DNA from: Amycolatopsis taiwanensis DSM 45107
GTDB lineage: Bacteria > Actinomycetota > Actinomycetes > Mycobacteriales > Pseudonocardiaceae
Length of the DNA: 64,000 nucleotides
Reading direction: 5' to 3'
Assembly: GCF_000519205.1 (NCBI RefSeq)
Contig: NZ_JAFB01000009.1
Span: forward strand, 21,654-85,653
Part shown: piece after piece, positions 33,501 through 41,220 of the stretch
Layout: every line of letters starts with the position of its first letter
Position numbering within the stretch: the stretch's first letter is position 1
Translations under genes and position numbers: made by a program
Notes under the pieces: generated by a model
What the model was told of the DNA's origin: nothing
Databases searched by the model: none
Seen by the model: the letters and a program-made list of their open reading frames with translations, nothing else

Positions 33501-34547
33501 CGCCTTCTCGGTCAGTTCGACGACCGTGACACCTTCCAGACCGCCCTCGATCGCCAGATGCTCCGAACCAGTGGTGTCCCCGCCGTCCAGGAAAACCACC
33601 AAATGCGCCATTCCTTCGATCGGCGCCGAGCCGGGGTTGAACCTGGGCCGGTTCGCCAGCACGTCGTCCAGGATCGCTTCCAGCGCGGTCACGGACGGGG
33701 TCACCAGCCGGATCTGCCCGACCGCGTCGGTCTTGCTCGGGTGCAGGGCATGGGGCAGCCACTTGGCCCATTCCCAGGCTTCCCGATCGCGCACGCAGAA
33801 CCCGATGAGCACATCGCCGGGAGCATGGAAGGCGCTCAGCTGGGCCACCATCGCGCGGACCAGCGCGCGCCTGCGCTCGTCGTCGCCGGTCAAATAGATC
33901 CGCGAGAACCCGCGCAGTGCCACGGCCACCGGAAGGTCCGGCACCGTCGCGTAGGAGGTGACGAACTTGCGCAGCGCGACCGCGCACAACGGTTCGAGTT
34001 CGTCGACCGGCTTGGTCTCCGGCGGCACCAGCGGGGTGGCGAGTTCCTGCGAGCCGAGGCCGATGCGGACCACGGTGAAGTCCCAGTCGCCCGGCCGACG
34101 CTCCCACACCCGCGTGCTCTGCGCGGTCGACCACAGCTGCGCGGGATCGGGATGCCGGTAGAACATGGCGCGGCGCTGCTGGTCGATCGTGTCGCGCACC
34201 TGCGTCCGCAGCTGCGACAGCCGGCGCATGTAACGGCGGCGGTTCGCGATCATCTCCTGCTTGCTCGCGCCCTGCCCGTTCTGACTGATGATCTGGAACA
34301 GGATCATGCCGAGCACCGCGACGCCGTAGAGCCCGCCCGCCACGTACATCAGTGGCCCGGACCGGCCGGCCCCGATCAGCAGCGCCATGCCGCCGGTGCC
34401 GGCCAGCATGGGCAGGATCATCAGCACGCGCGTCCAGCTCTTGCCCGACGGAGGCGGGTTCTCCGGCGGTGGATCGAGCACCACGTCGCCGGAGGGCAGC
34501 TCTGGTGCTGCCTGCCGAACCGGCCGTTTGACTATGATCGTTCCCAA
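30582..34547 (-). CDS. eccC: Type VII secretion ATPase EccC (fused EccCa/EccCb)
   Basis: A 1321-residue FtsK/SpoIIIE-type motor that drives ESX substrate export. Two membrane helices lie at residues ~40-85 (V-L-M-I-L-P-M-L-A-G-T-G-G and M-Y-V-A-G-G-L-Y-G-V-A-V-L). Three ATPase domains follow with Walker A sequences G-A-T-G-S-G-K-S (~480), G-G-P-H-S-G-K-S (~835) and G-D-V-E-S-G-K-S (~1120) and Walker B strands N-F-V-L-V-D-F-K-G-G, F-F-C-L-D-F-G-G-G and I-A-L-I-D-F-R-R. Unlike split versions it is a single chain. It is divergent from eccD and upstream of the two substrate-like genes after a 100-bp gap. Confidence 0.95.
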   Translation of the reverse strand: MGTIIVKRPVRQAAPELPSGDVVLDPPPENPPPSGKSWTRVLMILPMLAGTGGMALLIGAGRSGPLMYVAGGLYGVAVLGMILFQIISQNGQGASKQEMIANRRRYMRRLSQLRTQVRDTIDQQRRAMFYRHPDPAQLWSTAQSTRVWERRPGDWDFTVVRIGLGSQELATPLVPPETKPVDELEPLCAVALRKFVTSYATVPDLPVAVALRGFSRIYLTGDDERRRALVRAMVAQLSAFHAPGDVLIGFCVRDREAWEWAKWLPHALHPSKTDAVGQIRLVTPSVTALEAILDDVLANRPRFNPGSAPIEGMAHLVVFLDGGDTTGSEHLAIEGGLEGVTVVELTEKAPRLLDSAALVLDAPADGNLTSRTMDGEGAIGKADGIDVEGIRGLARTLAPLRLSALSTGEQPLSGSLELTDLLGVGDPYEFDLTSTWKARSSRDRLRVPIGITADGRTMELDLKESAQDGMGPHGLLVGATGSGKSELLRTLVLALAVTHDPEILNFVLVDFKGGATFTKLDRLPHTSAVITNLADELHLVDRMLDAISGELLRRQELLRKAGNYGSQRDYARARDAGAPLDPLPALLVIVDEFSELITARPDFVDMFVQIGRVGRSLGVHLLLASQRLEEGRLRGLDSHLSYRIGLRTFSAMESRVVLGSPDAFQLPRSPGNGFLKFGTDELVRFKAAYVSGVHRKGGTVVGRTDDEGRHIDPVQNYSTRFLRPRLTEEIAAPEPAESEADELGETLLDVLVERLEGKGRPAHQVWLPPLAEPPTLDQLLNPLMTSPERGLTTGETEHHGALRAAAGIIDRPADQRRDVCWLDLSGAGGNLVVVGGPHSGKSTVVRTVIGSLALTHTPAEVQFFCLDFGGGGLTAMRELAHVGGVANRREVDRVRRSVAEARTLLAEREQRFAERGIDSMVTYRRMLREGRFPEDRFGDLFVVVDGWGTLRAEFEDLEPAVTELVNRGLAFGVHVIATANRWMDLRMTVRDMFGSRLELKLGDPTDSVIGRRQAASVPEQTPGRGLAPDGMHFLAGVPRTDNKSTAADLADGIRQFVASVNTAWPGKTAPAVRLLPAELPYADLPAPDEHGIPIGISEADLRPVGLNFLTEPHLLLLGDVESGKSSFLRGLARGIMTRFGPEQAQIALIDFRRSLLGLVPEEYLIGYATASGTVAEMVRLTIDAMAKRLPGSDITPEQLRTRSWWSGPELFILVDDYDLVAPNPHDNPLVPLLEFMTQGRDIGLHLVVTRRTGGAGRALYDPVLSRIRDLASPGILMSGSPEEGPLLGNLKAKPLPPGRGWLITRAGGAQLVQLAHLPPEQ

Positions 34548-34722
34548 GACTGAACCTCCCGAGCGCCCGGGGCGCCACCGTCGAGCTTCCCCGTAAACCT
34601 AGCGCCGCGCTTCAACGGGTACTCTCCCAGCCGGTCTCGGGGGCCGATTCGACAGGGACGCTGATGGGAAACGCAACATCCTGTAGCGGGAAACAACATC
34701 GTACGGGGCCGGGAGGCAGGAA

Positions 34723-36123
34723 ATGACGTCGGCGATGGGCACGATGCTCACGAAGGTGACGATAACCACCCCTCAGCGCGGCATCGATGTCGCGCTGCCG
34801 GAAAACGTACCGGTCGCCGAGCTGCTTCCGTACATTCTGCGCCACGCAGGGGAAGAAGCGGCCGACCGCGGGGAACGGCACGGCGGCTGGTCCTTGCGGC
34901 GGCCCACCGGTGAACGCCTCGAGCCTCAGCAGACCCTTGCCGCGCAACAGGTGCGCGACGGCGAGATCCTGCATCTGGTACCGGGGCCGGTGGACTGGCC
35001 CGAGATCGAGTACGACGACCTGGTCGAGGCGATCGCCAGCGGCGCGCGCCGCTACGGCCGCAGCTGGGGCCCGGCCCAGACCCGGCGCACCGGGCTTGCG
35101 GTGTGCGCCGCGCTGCTGTCCGCCGGAAGCCTGGTGACGTTGTTGTTCGAACCGCCGTGGCTGGCGCCCGGGCTGATCATGCTGGCCGCGGCGGTGGTGC
35201 TGACCGCATTGGGGATCGTGATCGCACGAGCCGTACCGGACGCCGCGGCCGGCGCGGTGTTCGCCGGTTCCGGGCTGCCGTACGCCTTCATCGGCGGGCT
35301 GCTGTGCACCGCACCGGAGCACGCGCGCCTGCTTTCGATTGGCACGCCGCAACTTCTGCTCGGCACGGTCGCGCTGCTGATCTTCGGGATCATCGGCTAC
35401 CTCGGGGTCGGCGCGCTGGGCCGGGTCTTCGTCGCGGCGATCGGCATCGGCGTGCTCGGTACGCTGGGCGTGGTCTGCGGTTCCGGACTGGACCCCGACG
35501 CCGTCGCGTCCGTGGTGGTCACCGTCGCGATTGGACTGCTGCCGGCCTATCCGTGGCTGAGCATCCGGCTCGGCAGGCTGCCGCTGCCCGCGCTGCCCCA
35601 GCGCTCGGCGGACCTGCTGAAGGACGAAGCGCAGCCACCGTCGCCGGAGGTGTTCGACGCCGCCGCCCGCAGCGACGAGATCCTCTCCGGACTGCTCTCC
35701 GGCGCCGCGGTGGCCAGCGGGTTCTCGGCGATCTTTCTGGCCACGCACGCCGGTGGCTCCCGGCTGATCATGCTGGCCCTGGTCGCCGTGGCGCTACTGC
35801 TGCGGGCGCGGCTGTTTCCGGTACCCCGGCACCGGATTCCGCTGCTCGTCGCCGGGTTGTGGGCGTTCGTCCTGCTCGGGCAGTGGTACTTCGGCACCGC
35901 CACGAACAATGCCGAACGGGGGCTGTTCCTGCTGGCGCTGGGCGTGATCGCGCTACTGGCCGCGGCGGCGGGCATGGTCTACTCGGGCAAGAATCCGACG
36001 CCGTGGTTCGGTCGCTTGGCCGACTTCCTCGACGTGGTGGCTATCGTGGCTTTGATCCCGTTCGCGGGATACATCACCGGCTTCTTCGCTTATGTCCAAG
36101 GCCTGATGGCCTCGATCGGTTGA
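34723..36123 (+). CDS. eccD: Type VII secretion integral membrane protein EccD
   Basis: A 466-residue protein: an N-terminal ubiquitin-like domain (T-K-V-T-I-T-T-P-Q-R-G-I-D-V-A-L-P, ending G-E-I-L-H-L-V-P) of ~95 residues, then about eleven hydrophobic segments to the C-terminus (A-G-Y-I-T-G-F-F-A-Y-V-Q-G-L). This is the EccD architecture, the main membrane channel vestibule. ATG 34723 follows AGGCAGGAA. It shares a 175-bp divergent promoter region with eccC and is followed 10 bp later by eccB. Confidence 0.92.
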   Translation: MTSAMGTMLTKVTITTPQRGIDVALPENVPVAELLPYILRHAGEEAADRGERHGGWSLRRPTGERLEPQQTLAAQQVRDGEILHLVPGPVDWPEIEYDDLVEAIASGARRYGRSWGPAQTRRTGLAVCAALLSAGSLVTLLFEPPWLAPGLIMLAAAVVLTALGIVIARAVPDAAAGAVFAGSGLPYAFIGGLLCTAPEHARLLSIGTPQLLLGTVALLIFGIIGYLGVGALGRVFVAAIGIGVLGTLGVVCGSGLDPDAVASVVVTVAIGLLPAYPWLSIRLGRLPLPALPQRSADLLKDEAQPPSPEVFDAAARSDEILSGLLSGAAVASGFSAIFLATHAGGSRLIMLALVAVALLLRARLFPVPRHRIPLLVAGLWAFVLLGQWYFGTATNNAERGLFLLALGVIALLAAAAGMVYSGKNPTPWFGRLADFLDVVAIVALIPFAGYITGFFAYVQGLMASIG

Positions 36124-36133
36124 GGGATCAAGC

Positions 36134-37540
36134 GTGCCCACTCGTCGCGACCAACTGCACGCCTACCAGTTCATGATGCAACGGGTCACCTCGGCGCTCA
36201 TCGTGCGTGAGACCGACCCCGAGCAGACTCCGCTGCGCCGTGGCGTGGGCGGGGTGTTCGCGGGAGTGATGGTGGCGGTCCTGATCGCCGCCGGATTCGG
36301 TGTCTACGGTGTGTTCACCGGCGTGGGTGGCACGTCCTGGAAGGCCGATGGCGCGATCGTGATCGAGCGGGAGACCGGGGCGACCTACGTCTACCGCGCC
36401 GGCGAACTGCAGCCGGTGCTCAACTACGCCTCCGCCCGGCTGCTCAGCAATTCGCAGAACGCCGGCCCGCACCGGGTCGCCGGGGCCGACCTGGTCGAAA
36501 TTCCGCGAAAGACCGTCGTCGGCATCCCCGGCGCGCCGGACTCGCTGCCCGATGCGGACCGGATCACCGGCACGCCATGGACGATGTGCTCGGTGCTGGG
36601 GAGCAACCTCGCCGGCGGCCCGATGACCACGACCACGCTGCTCGTGGGGCGCGCGATGCCGGATGGCACGCCGCTGGGCCAGCGAGCGATCCTCGCTCGT
36701 GACGACACCGACGGCGCCGTTTACCTGGTCTGGAACAATCACCGTTACCGGATCACCGACCCGTCCGTCATCCGCTCGGTCTTCGGGGCACAGGCGGGCA
36801 CCGTCGAGGTGGGGACGGCCTGGGTGAACGGCCTGCCCTCCGGGCAGGACATCGGCCCGATCGATGTTCCCGGCCGTGGCCAGCCCTCCGCGGCGCTCAG
36901 TGGCTACACGGTGGGCGACATCGTTTACTACCCGCTCAGCCGCGGCGTGCAGTACAACCTGGTCCGGTCCGACGGCCTGGCACCGTTGACCGAGCTGCAG
37001 ATGCGCATCCTCAGCGGTCAGTATTCCGTAGAGCCCAAGCCGATCCCGGCGGCGGCGGCCAACGCGGCGCCGGCGAGCCAGGCCCTGCCCGTGGTGCAGG
37101 GCGAAGCCGCGGCCCCGGTGACGCAGCCGGACCTGGCCGTGGTGCCGAACCAGGGCCGTGCCGCACTGTGCTCGCAGACCGACGACGCCCGCGGCGCACC
37201 GGAGATCTCGCTCGGTGGCGACGTTTCGGCGCTCGCCGCGGGAATCCAGACCAGGCAGGAAAGCGGGACCGGGACCAGGCTGGCCGACCGGGTGCTGGTG
37301 CCACCGGGTGGGGTGGCGCTCGTCCGGGTCCTGCCGTCCGGCACCGCGAGTGCCGGGGCGCTGAACCTCGTCACCGATGAGGGCCTGCGGTTTCCGGTGC
37401 CCTCGGAGGACGTGCTGGCGCAGCTCGGGTATTCGGCGGCGCAGGCGGTGCCCATGCCCGCGGCCCTGGTCCAGCGCATTCCCGAAGGGCCCACGCTCGA
37501 CCCGGCCGCGGCGATGAGTGCGGCCACGGTGATCCCGTAG
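36134..37540 (+). CDS. eccB: Type VII secretion protein EccB
   Basis: A 468-residue protein from GTG 36134. The cytosolic N-terminus P-T-R-R-D-Q-L-H-A-Y-Q-F-M-M-Q-R-V-T-S-A-L is the EccB signature, followed by one helix (G-V-M-V-A-V-L-I-A-A-G-F-G-V-Y-G-V-F) and a large periplasmic region of repeat domains with W-K-A-D-G-A-I-V-I-E-R-E-T-G-A-T-Y-V-Y and G-V-Q-Y-N-L-V-R-S-D-G-L. Cys residues in T-M-C-S-V and A-A-L-C-S may form the conserved disulphide. Part of the core ESX complex with EccC, D and E. Family length is normal. Confidence 0.93.
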   Translation: MPTRRDQLHAYQFMMQRVTSALIVRETDPEQTPLRRGVGGVFAGVMVAVLIAAGFGVYGVFTGVGGTSWKADGAIVIERETGATYVYRAGELQPVLNYASARLLSNSQNAGPHRVAGADLVEIPRKTVVGIPGAPDSLPDADRITGTPWTMCSVLGSNLAGGPMTTTTLLVGRAMPDGTPLGQRAILARDDTDGAVYLVWNNHRYRITDPSVIRSVFGAQAGTVEVGTAWVNGLPSGQDIGPIDVPGRGQPSAALSGYTVGDIVYYPLSRGVQYNLVRSDGLAPLTELQMRILSGQYSVEPKPIPAAAANAAPASQALPVVQGEAAAPVTQPDLAVVPNQGRAALCSQTDDARGAPEISLGGDVSALAAGIQTRQESGTGTRLADRVLVPPGGVALVRVLPSGTASAGALNLVTDEGLRFPVPSEDVLAQLGYSAAQAVPMPAALVQRIPEGPTLDPAAAMSAATVIP

Positions 37541-37688
37541 CAAGTCCGTGCCAAGACGGTTCCTGGCTCGCTCGCAGGTCACTGACGTGGGCTTTCATCC
37601 CACGCGTTGCCGACACCGTTCGATGGCGAGTTGACAGTCCGGCGTCTTATCGTTCGAGTCAAACGCCTATTTACTTGGGGGTTGCACT

Positions 37689-38012
37689 ATGGCTTTGAAG
37701 CTGACGCCGGACCAGATCGACAGGCTCGTGAACCTGATCACGCACAAGAAGAGCGACGGCGAGGCCATCCTCAGCAACATCTACGCCGGGTACCAAAACA
37801 TCGTGGGCGCGAGCTGGATGGGCGGTGCCGCGACGGCGGCGCTGGGCAAGCAGGACGAGTTTCAGCAGGAGTGGGCGAGGTTGCGCAACATCCTCGACGA
37901 CCTGCAGACCGCCATCGTCGGTGGCAAGAACATCTTGACGAACCAGGACCACGACGACCGTGCGAAGATCAACGCGATCGCTGCTGGCGGCATGAACTTC
38001 CACCGGTTGTAA
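37689..38012 (+). CDS. WXG100 family ESX substrate
   Basis: A 107-residue helical-hairpin protein with the W-x-G turn at Trp43-Met-Gly45 (V-G-A-S-W-M-G-G-A-A). Helices flank it (P-D-Q-I-D-R-L-V-N-L-I and F-Q-Q-E-W-A-R-L-R-N-I-L-D-D-L-Q). No signal peptide, as for all WXG100 proteins. A TTGACA at 37631 and GGGGGTTGCACT before the ATG suggest its own promoter after eccB. Expected to pair with the next WXG100 protein, 36 bp downstream, and be exported by the ESX machine. Confidence 0.93.
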   Translation: MALKLTPDQIDRLVNLITHKKSDGEAILSNIYAGYQNIVGASWMGGAATAALGKQDEFQQEWARLRNILDDLQTAIVGGKNILTNQDHDDRAKINAIAAGGMNFHRL

Positions 38013-38048
38013 TCGTTCGGACCAGCAGCAGAGGGAAAGGCGGGCATC

Positions 38049-38342
38049 ATGGACATGCCAATGCGCTACGACGGGACCGTCGGCGACACCGGTAGCACCC
38101 ACAGCAACAAGGCAGCCGAACTGATGCAGTTGTTCGAGGACCTCAAGCAGCAGGCCAAGAGCATCCTCGCGGACGACTGGCAGGGTGCCGCCGCCGACAC
38201 CTTCGACCAGGCCCAGACAAAGTGGAACAACGAGATTTTGAATCTCAGCGACGCGCACTCGACCATGGGCCGGACCGTCGTCGACACCATGAACAACGCG
38301 TTCCACGCGGACAGCCAGGCAGCCGGCCTGTTCAACGTCTAA
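38049..38342 (+). CDS. WXG100 family ESX substrate, partner
   Basis: A 97-residue WXG100 protein with the turn at Trp44-Gln-Gly46 (A-D-D-W-Q-G-A-A-A-D-T-F). The first helix is E-L-M-Q-L-F-E-D-L-K-Q-Q-A-K-S-I-L, the second W-N-N-E-I-L-N-L-S-D-A-H-S-T-M. AGAGGGAAAGG precedes the ATG. It likely forms an EsxA/EsxB-like heterodimer with the preceding gene product. A strong hairpin follows 22 bp after the stop. Confidence 0.93.
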   Translation: MDMPMRYDGTVGDTGSTHSNKAAELMQLFEDLKQQAKSILADDWQGAAADTFDQAQTKWNNEILNLSDAHSTMGRTVVDTMNNAFHADSQAAGLFNV

Positions 38343-38363
38343 AGCGGATCCACCTGATCCACC

Positions 38364-38400
38364 AGCCGGTTCCGGTACGCACGACCTACCGGAACCGGCT
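38364..38400. terminator. Bidirectional hairpin terminator after WXG100 pair
   Basis: AGCCGGTTCCGGTA (38364-38377) pairs perfectly with TACCGGAACCGGCT (38387-38400), loop of 9 bases. It stands between the WXG100 operon and the convergent mycosin-like gene. Confidence 0.85.
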
Positions 38401-38471
38401 CTTTGCGCGACTTGTCGACTGGGGGGAGGGGAATACTCGTGCGTTCCAGCGCCACTGCGCGCCCGAACCGG

Positions 38472-39737
38472 TCAGGTCCGCTTTGGACGGTCGGCGAACA
38501 GTTCGACCGGGGGTTCGGGACGCTCGTCCTCGGGCCGGTTCTGGGGTACTGGGGCGAACCCGCTGCGCCAGCGGCGTCGCCGGCCACGGGGTCCGAACAC
38601 GACGATCGCGGTGACCACCACAACCAGACCCAAACCGGCCGCGGCCAGTTCGAAGGCCCAGGCGTCGCTGCGCTCTTCGGCGGCCTGCCTGGCCTGCTCT
38701 CGCGGGTCGACCGCGATCGGCGTCAGGTCCGGCAGCGCCGCGGGAGTTCCGTTGACGACACTGTCGGACACCGCGTGGTACGGGTTGACGATGCCGTAGC
38801 CGTAGCCGGGGCTTCCGGTGCCTTCCGGCGCGGGTGTGGCGGTCGCCAGCAGTCGTCGCTGGATGTCCACAGCGGACAGTCCCGGCCAGTGGGCGCGGGT
38901 CAGGGCAACCGCGCCTGCCACATAGGCGGTGGCGAACGCGGTGCCGGAGTAGCTGCCGAGCCCGGAGCCGGGCGATGTCGTGACCACGTTCACGCCGGGG
39001 GCGACCAGATCGACCCGGTCGGGGCGCGAGGACTGAACCAAGTGGCCGGTTTCCTCGATCTCTCCGACCCCGAGGACGCCGTCGTAACCCGCGGGATACG
39101 GGACGACGCCGACGGGTTCGTTCGACTGCATTTCGCCCACGGCGGCGACCACCACGATGTCGCGCTCCAGTGCGCGCCGCACCGCTTGGCGCAGCGCCCC
39201 GCTGTCGGTGTAGGTGATCGTCGGCACGGCGATCACGGTCGCGTTGCGGTCGACGGCCCAGTTGATGCCCGCGGCCAGGGTGTCCGGATCGACGGTCTGC
39301 CCCTGGCCGGAGGGGTAGGAGTCGCCGACCACCCTCGCCGCGAGGAGTTGCGCATCGGGCGCCATGCCGTGGAATCCCACCAGACCGGAACGCTGCGCGG
39401 CGATGACGCCGCCCACGCCGGTGCCGACGCCGAGGCAGTCGCCGTTGGCGCCTTGCGAGTTGCCGCCCGAGGCGAAGTCCTTCCGTTCGGCGATGTGCCC
39501 GGCCAGCAACGGGTTGTCGGCGATGCCGGTGCTGACTACCGCCACGCGTTGGCCCGCGCCGGTGCTCAGCGGCCACACCTGATCGGGCGCGAGCAATTGT
39601 TGTGCCCACGGAACGGGAACCACAACGTTGCCCGGAGCGACACATTGTTCGGCCGATGCGGCTGGCGCCGTGACCATCACGAGGGTCAAACCGGTTACCG
39701 CGGTGAGCAGTGCCGCCCACAGGCGCTTGACGTACAC
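38472..39737 (-). CDS. Mycosin-like subtilisin (MycP family) with all catalytic residues replaced
   Basis: A 421-residue protein from GTG 39737, which places a clean signal peptide (V-K-R-L-W-A-A-L-L-T-A-V-T) at the start; longer starts to 39893 add an unnatural leader. The fold is that of ESX mycosins: S8 domain, C-terminal helix (L-A-A-A-G-L-G-L-V-V-V-V-T-A-I-V-V-F-G) and basic tail. But the expected Asp in V-A-V-x-D-T-G is Ser69 (V-A-V-V-S-T-G), the His of D-G-H-G-T is Val104 (L-G-V-G-T), the oxyanion Asn is Glu202 (A-V-G-E-M), and the nucleophile Ser of G-T-S-F-A is Ala267 (S-G-T-A-F-A). Mycosins also stabilise the ESX membrane complex independently of proteolysis, so a structural pseudoprotease is likely. 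Confidence 0.88.
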   Translation of the reverse strand: MYVKRLWAALLTAVTGLTLVMVTAPAASAEQCVAPGNVVVPVPWAQQLLAPDQVWPLSTGAGQRVAVVSTGIADNPLLAGHIAERKDFASGGNSQGANGDCLGVGTGVGGVIAAQRSGLVGFHGMAPDAQLLAARVVGDSYPSGQGQTVDPDTLAAGINWAVDRNATVIAVPTITYTDSGALRQAVRRALERDIVVVAAVGEMQSNEPVGVVPYPAGYDGVLGVGEIEETGHLVQSSRPDRVDLVAPGVNVVTTSPGSGLGSYSGTAFATAYVAGAVALTRAHWPGLSAVDIQRRLLATATPAPEGTGSPGYGYGIVNPYHAVSDSVVNGTPAALPDLTPIAVDPREQARQAAEERSDAWAFELAAAGLGLVVVVTAIVVFGPRGRRRRWRSGFAPVPQNRPEDERPEPPVELFADRPKRT

Positions 39738-39817
39738 GGCGGAGATCGTAGCCGAGCTTCCGGTGGCGGTAGCGACACCGCGTTGCCGGACAGGACAGGG
39801 CAGGACAGGAGGTAGTC

Positions 39818-40237
39818 GTGGAAATCTCGTCGGACGCCGTGAACCCGGTGTTCCAGGACATGCTGGAACAGCTGAAGAAAATAACCGAGTCATTGCCGAA
39901 GACCCGGGAGAGGATGTTCGAGATCACCGGCGTGGCCTGGTCCCCGGACCGGATGGTGAAGGTCGTGGTCGGCCCGCGGGGCCAGCTCGTCGATCTCGAG
40001 ATCGATCCCCGGGTGTTCCGCAGGCCGGACGCGACGCAGCTGCGCGCTACGATCCTCGACGCGTCCAGTGCGGCGGTCCGTGACGTGACCGGGCAGCTGA
40101 AGGAGCTCATGGAAGACCAGTTCCCGCCGGAGTTCACCGAACTGCGGAACCAGATGCAGCCCGAACGTGCCGACGCCGCGGAAAAGTCGCGGCTCACCGA
40201 TGCCCAGCTCTACGCCGAACGGAAGGAACAGCGATGA
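39818..40237 (+). CDS. YbaB/EbfC-like DNA-binding family protein, ESX-associated
   Basis: A 139-residue protein from GTG 39818 with CAGGAGG nine bases upstream. It has the YbaB layout: N-terminal helix, V-V-V-G-P-R-G-Q-L-V-D-L-E-I-D-P-R-V-F beta segment, and a C-terminal helix (L-R-A-T-I-L-D-A-S-S-A-A-V-R-D-V). Such proteins commonly lead operons of ESX-secreted polymorphic toxins in actinomycetes. It overlaps the next gene by 4 bp (ATGA) and heads the operon that includes the giant protein. Confidence 0.8.
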   Translation: MEISSDAVNPVFQDMLEQLKKITESLPKTRERMFEITGVAWSPDRMVKVVVGPRGQLVDLEIDPRVFRRPDATQLRATILDASSAAVRDVTGQLKELMEDQFPPEFTELRNQMQPERADAAEKSRLTDAQLYAERKEQR

Positions 40238-40560
40238 GCGGTTACGTCGAATTCACCAGCGGCACCGGGGAGACCAAGTCCAAGGCCGGAGAGCTCGGCG
40301 TGCAGGGGCAGGATTTCGCTGCCTTGGCGAAGCAGGGCAAGGCGGAACACGAAGACTTGGCGAATCTCGGCACCTTCGGCAACGACAAGCTGGGCGCCCG
40401 GATCATGGAGCAGCTCAAGGACGTGCACACGGTCTTCGAGGCCATGGAGAAAATTGGTGGCCAGCTTCACACGGCCTCGAGTCAGCTCACCGATGGTGTC
40501 AAGATACAGGAGGGCTCGGAGCTGGAGAACTTCTTGAACGTCAACAAAATCAAGCCCTGA
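40234..40560 (+). CDS. Small ESX-associated helical protein (EspC/WXG100-like)
   Basis: A 108-residue helical protein without signal peptide, coupled to the YbaB-like gene by ATGA. It has two helices (K-A-G-E-L-G-V-Q-G-Q-D-F-A-A-L-A-K-Q-G and M-E-Q-L-K-D-V-H-T-V-F-E-A-M-E-K-I-G) around G-T-F-G-N-D-K-L-G, a position usually held by the W-x-G turn. It likely acts as partner or chaperone for the N-terminal ESX domain of the giant protein that starts 54 bp later. Confidence 0.7.
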   Translation: MSGYVEFTSGTGETKSKAGELGVQGQDFAALAKQGKAEHEDLANLGTFGNDKLGARIMEQLKDVHTVFEAMEKIGGQLHTASSQLTDGVKIQEGSELENFLNVNKIKP

Positions 40561-40614
40561 AGCTGAGTTTTCGCTGTCATTGCCGGCTTTTCGCGGTCCG
40601 AGTGGAGGTGATCG

Positions 40615-41220
40615 GTGTCGAACGCATGGGATGAGAGCTTCGACGCCTTCGCCACCGCGATGATCGAGTTCGCCAAGCAGGTCGACGACTTCATCAGAGA
40701 CGTCAACAACTGGCTCCCCGTCCCGATCTTCCCGCCGATCTTCGAAGCGAGCGTGCACGGTCTGTTCGGTGACTACCCGAAGGCCGATATCGACAAGGTC
40801 AGGCAGGTCGTCGACCTGTGGACCAAGCACCAGGGCAACACCTACGAGTTCCAGGAAAAGGCCGGCCGGCTCGCCGGAGAAATCCAGGCCGGTTACCACG
40901 GCGACGCGTCGACCGAGTTCGGCCTGATGATGGCGGACTTCGCCAGCTCGGTGCTCAGCCTCGGCGACACGGCCGGCGACGTGAACCAGGGCGTGATCCA
41001 GTACCTGCAGAGCGTGGTGCTGACGAAGAACACCTATCAGGCCAACCTGATCGCGATGTCCTTCGAGGTCTCCCTGGCGCTGGCCAGGGCGATTCCCAAC
41101 CTCGGGGAGCCGCTGCTCGAGATTCCCGGATACGTCACCGCCACGAGTTTCGCGCTGCGCAAGGCGTTCCTCAAGGCGGTCGAGGAAGTCGGCCAGATCG
41201 TCATCCGGCTCTCCATGAAG
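40615..41220 (+). other. Domain: CpnT/WXG100-like ESX export domain of giant protein
   Basis: Residues 1-~200 are a long helical domain: W-L-P-V-P-I-F-P-P-I-F-E-A-S-V-H-G-L-F-G-D-Y-P, D-K-V-R-Q-V-V-D-L-W, I-Q-A-G-Y-H-G-D-A-S-T-E-F. The placement of W, G and long helices fits the WXG100-like N-terminal domain of CpnT-type ESX toxins. It probably targets the protein for secretion. A glycine/alanine-rich stretch (residues ~400-450) resembles a membrane-inserting zipper. Confidence 0.6.

Noticed and set aside
36128-37582. A 484-codon reverse-strand frame across eccB
   Set aside because: EccB on the forward strand has clear family motifs; the reverse frame has none.
39738-39893. Longer start for the mycosin-like protein
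   Set aside because: It would place 52 unusual residues before a well-formed signal peptide and overlap the divergent YbaB-like gene start.
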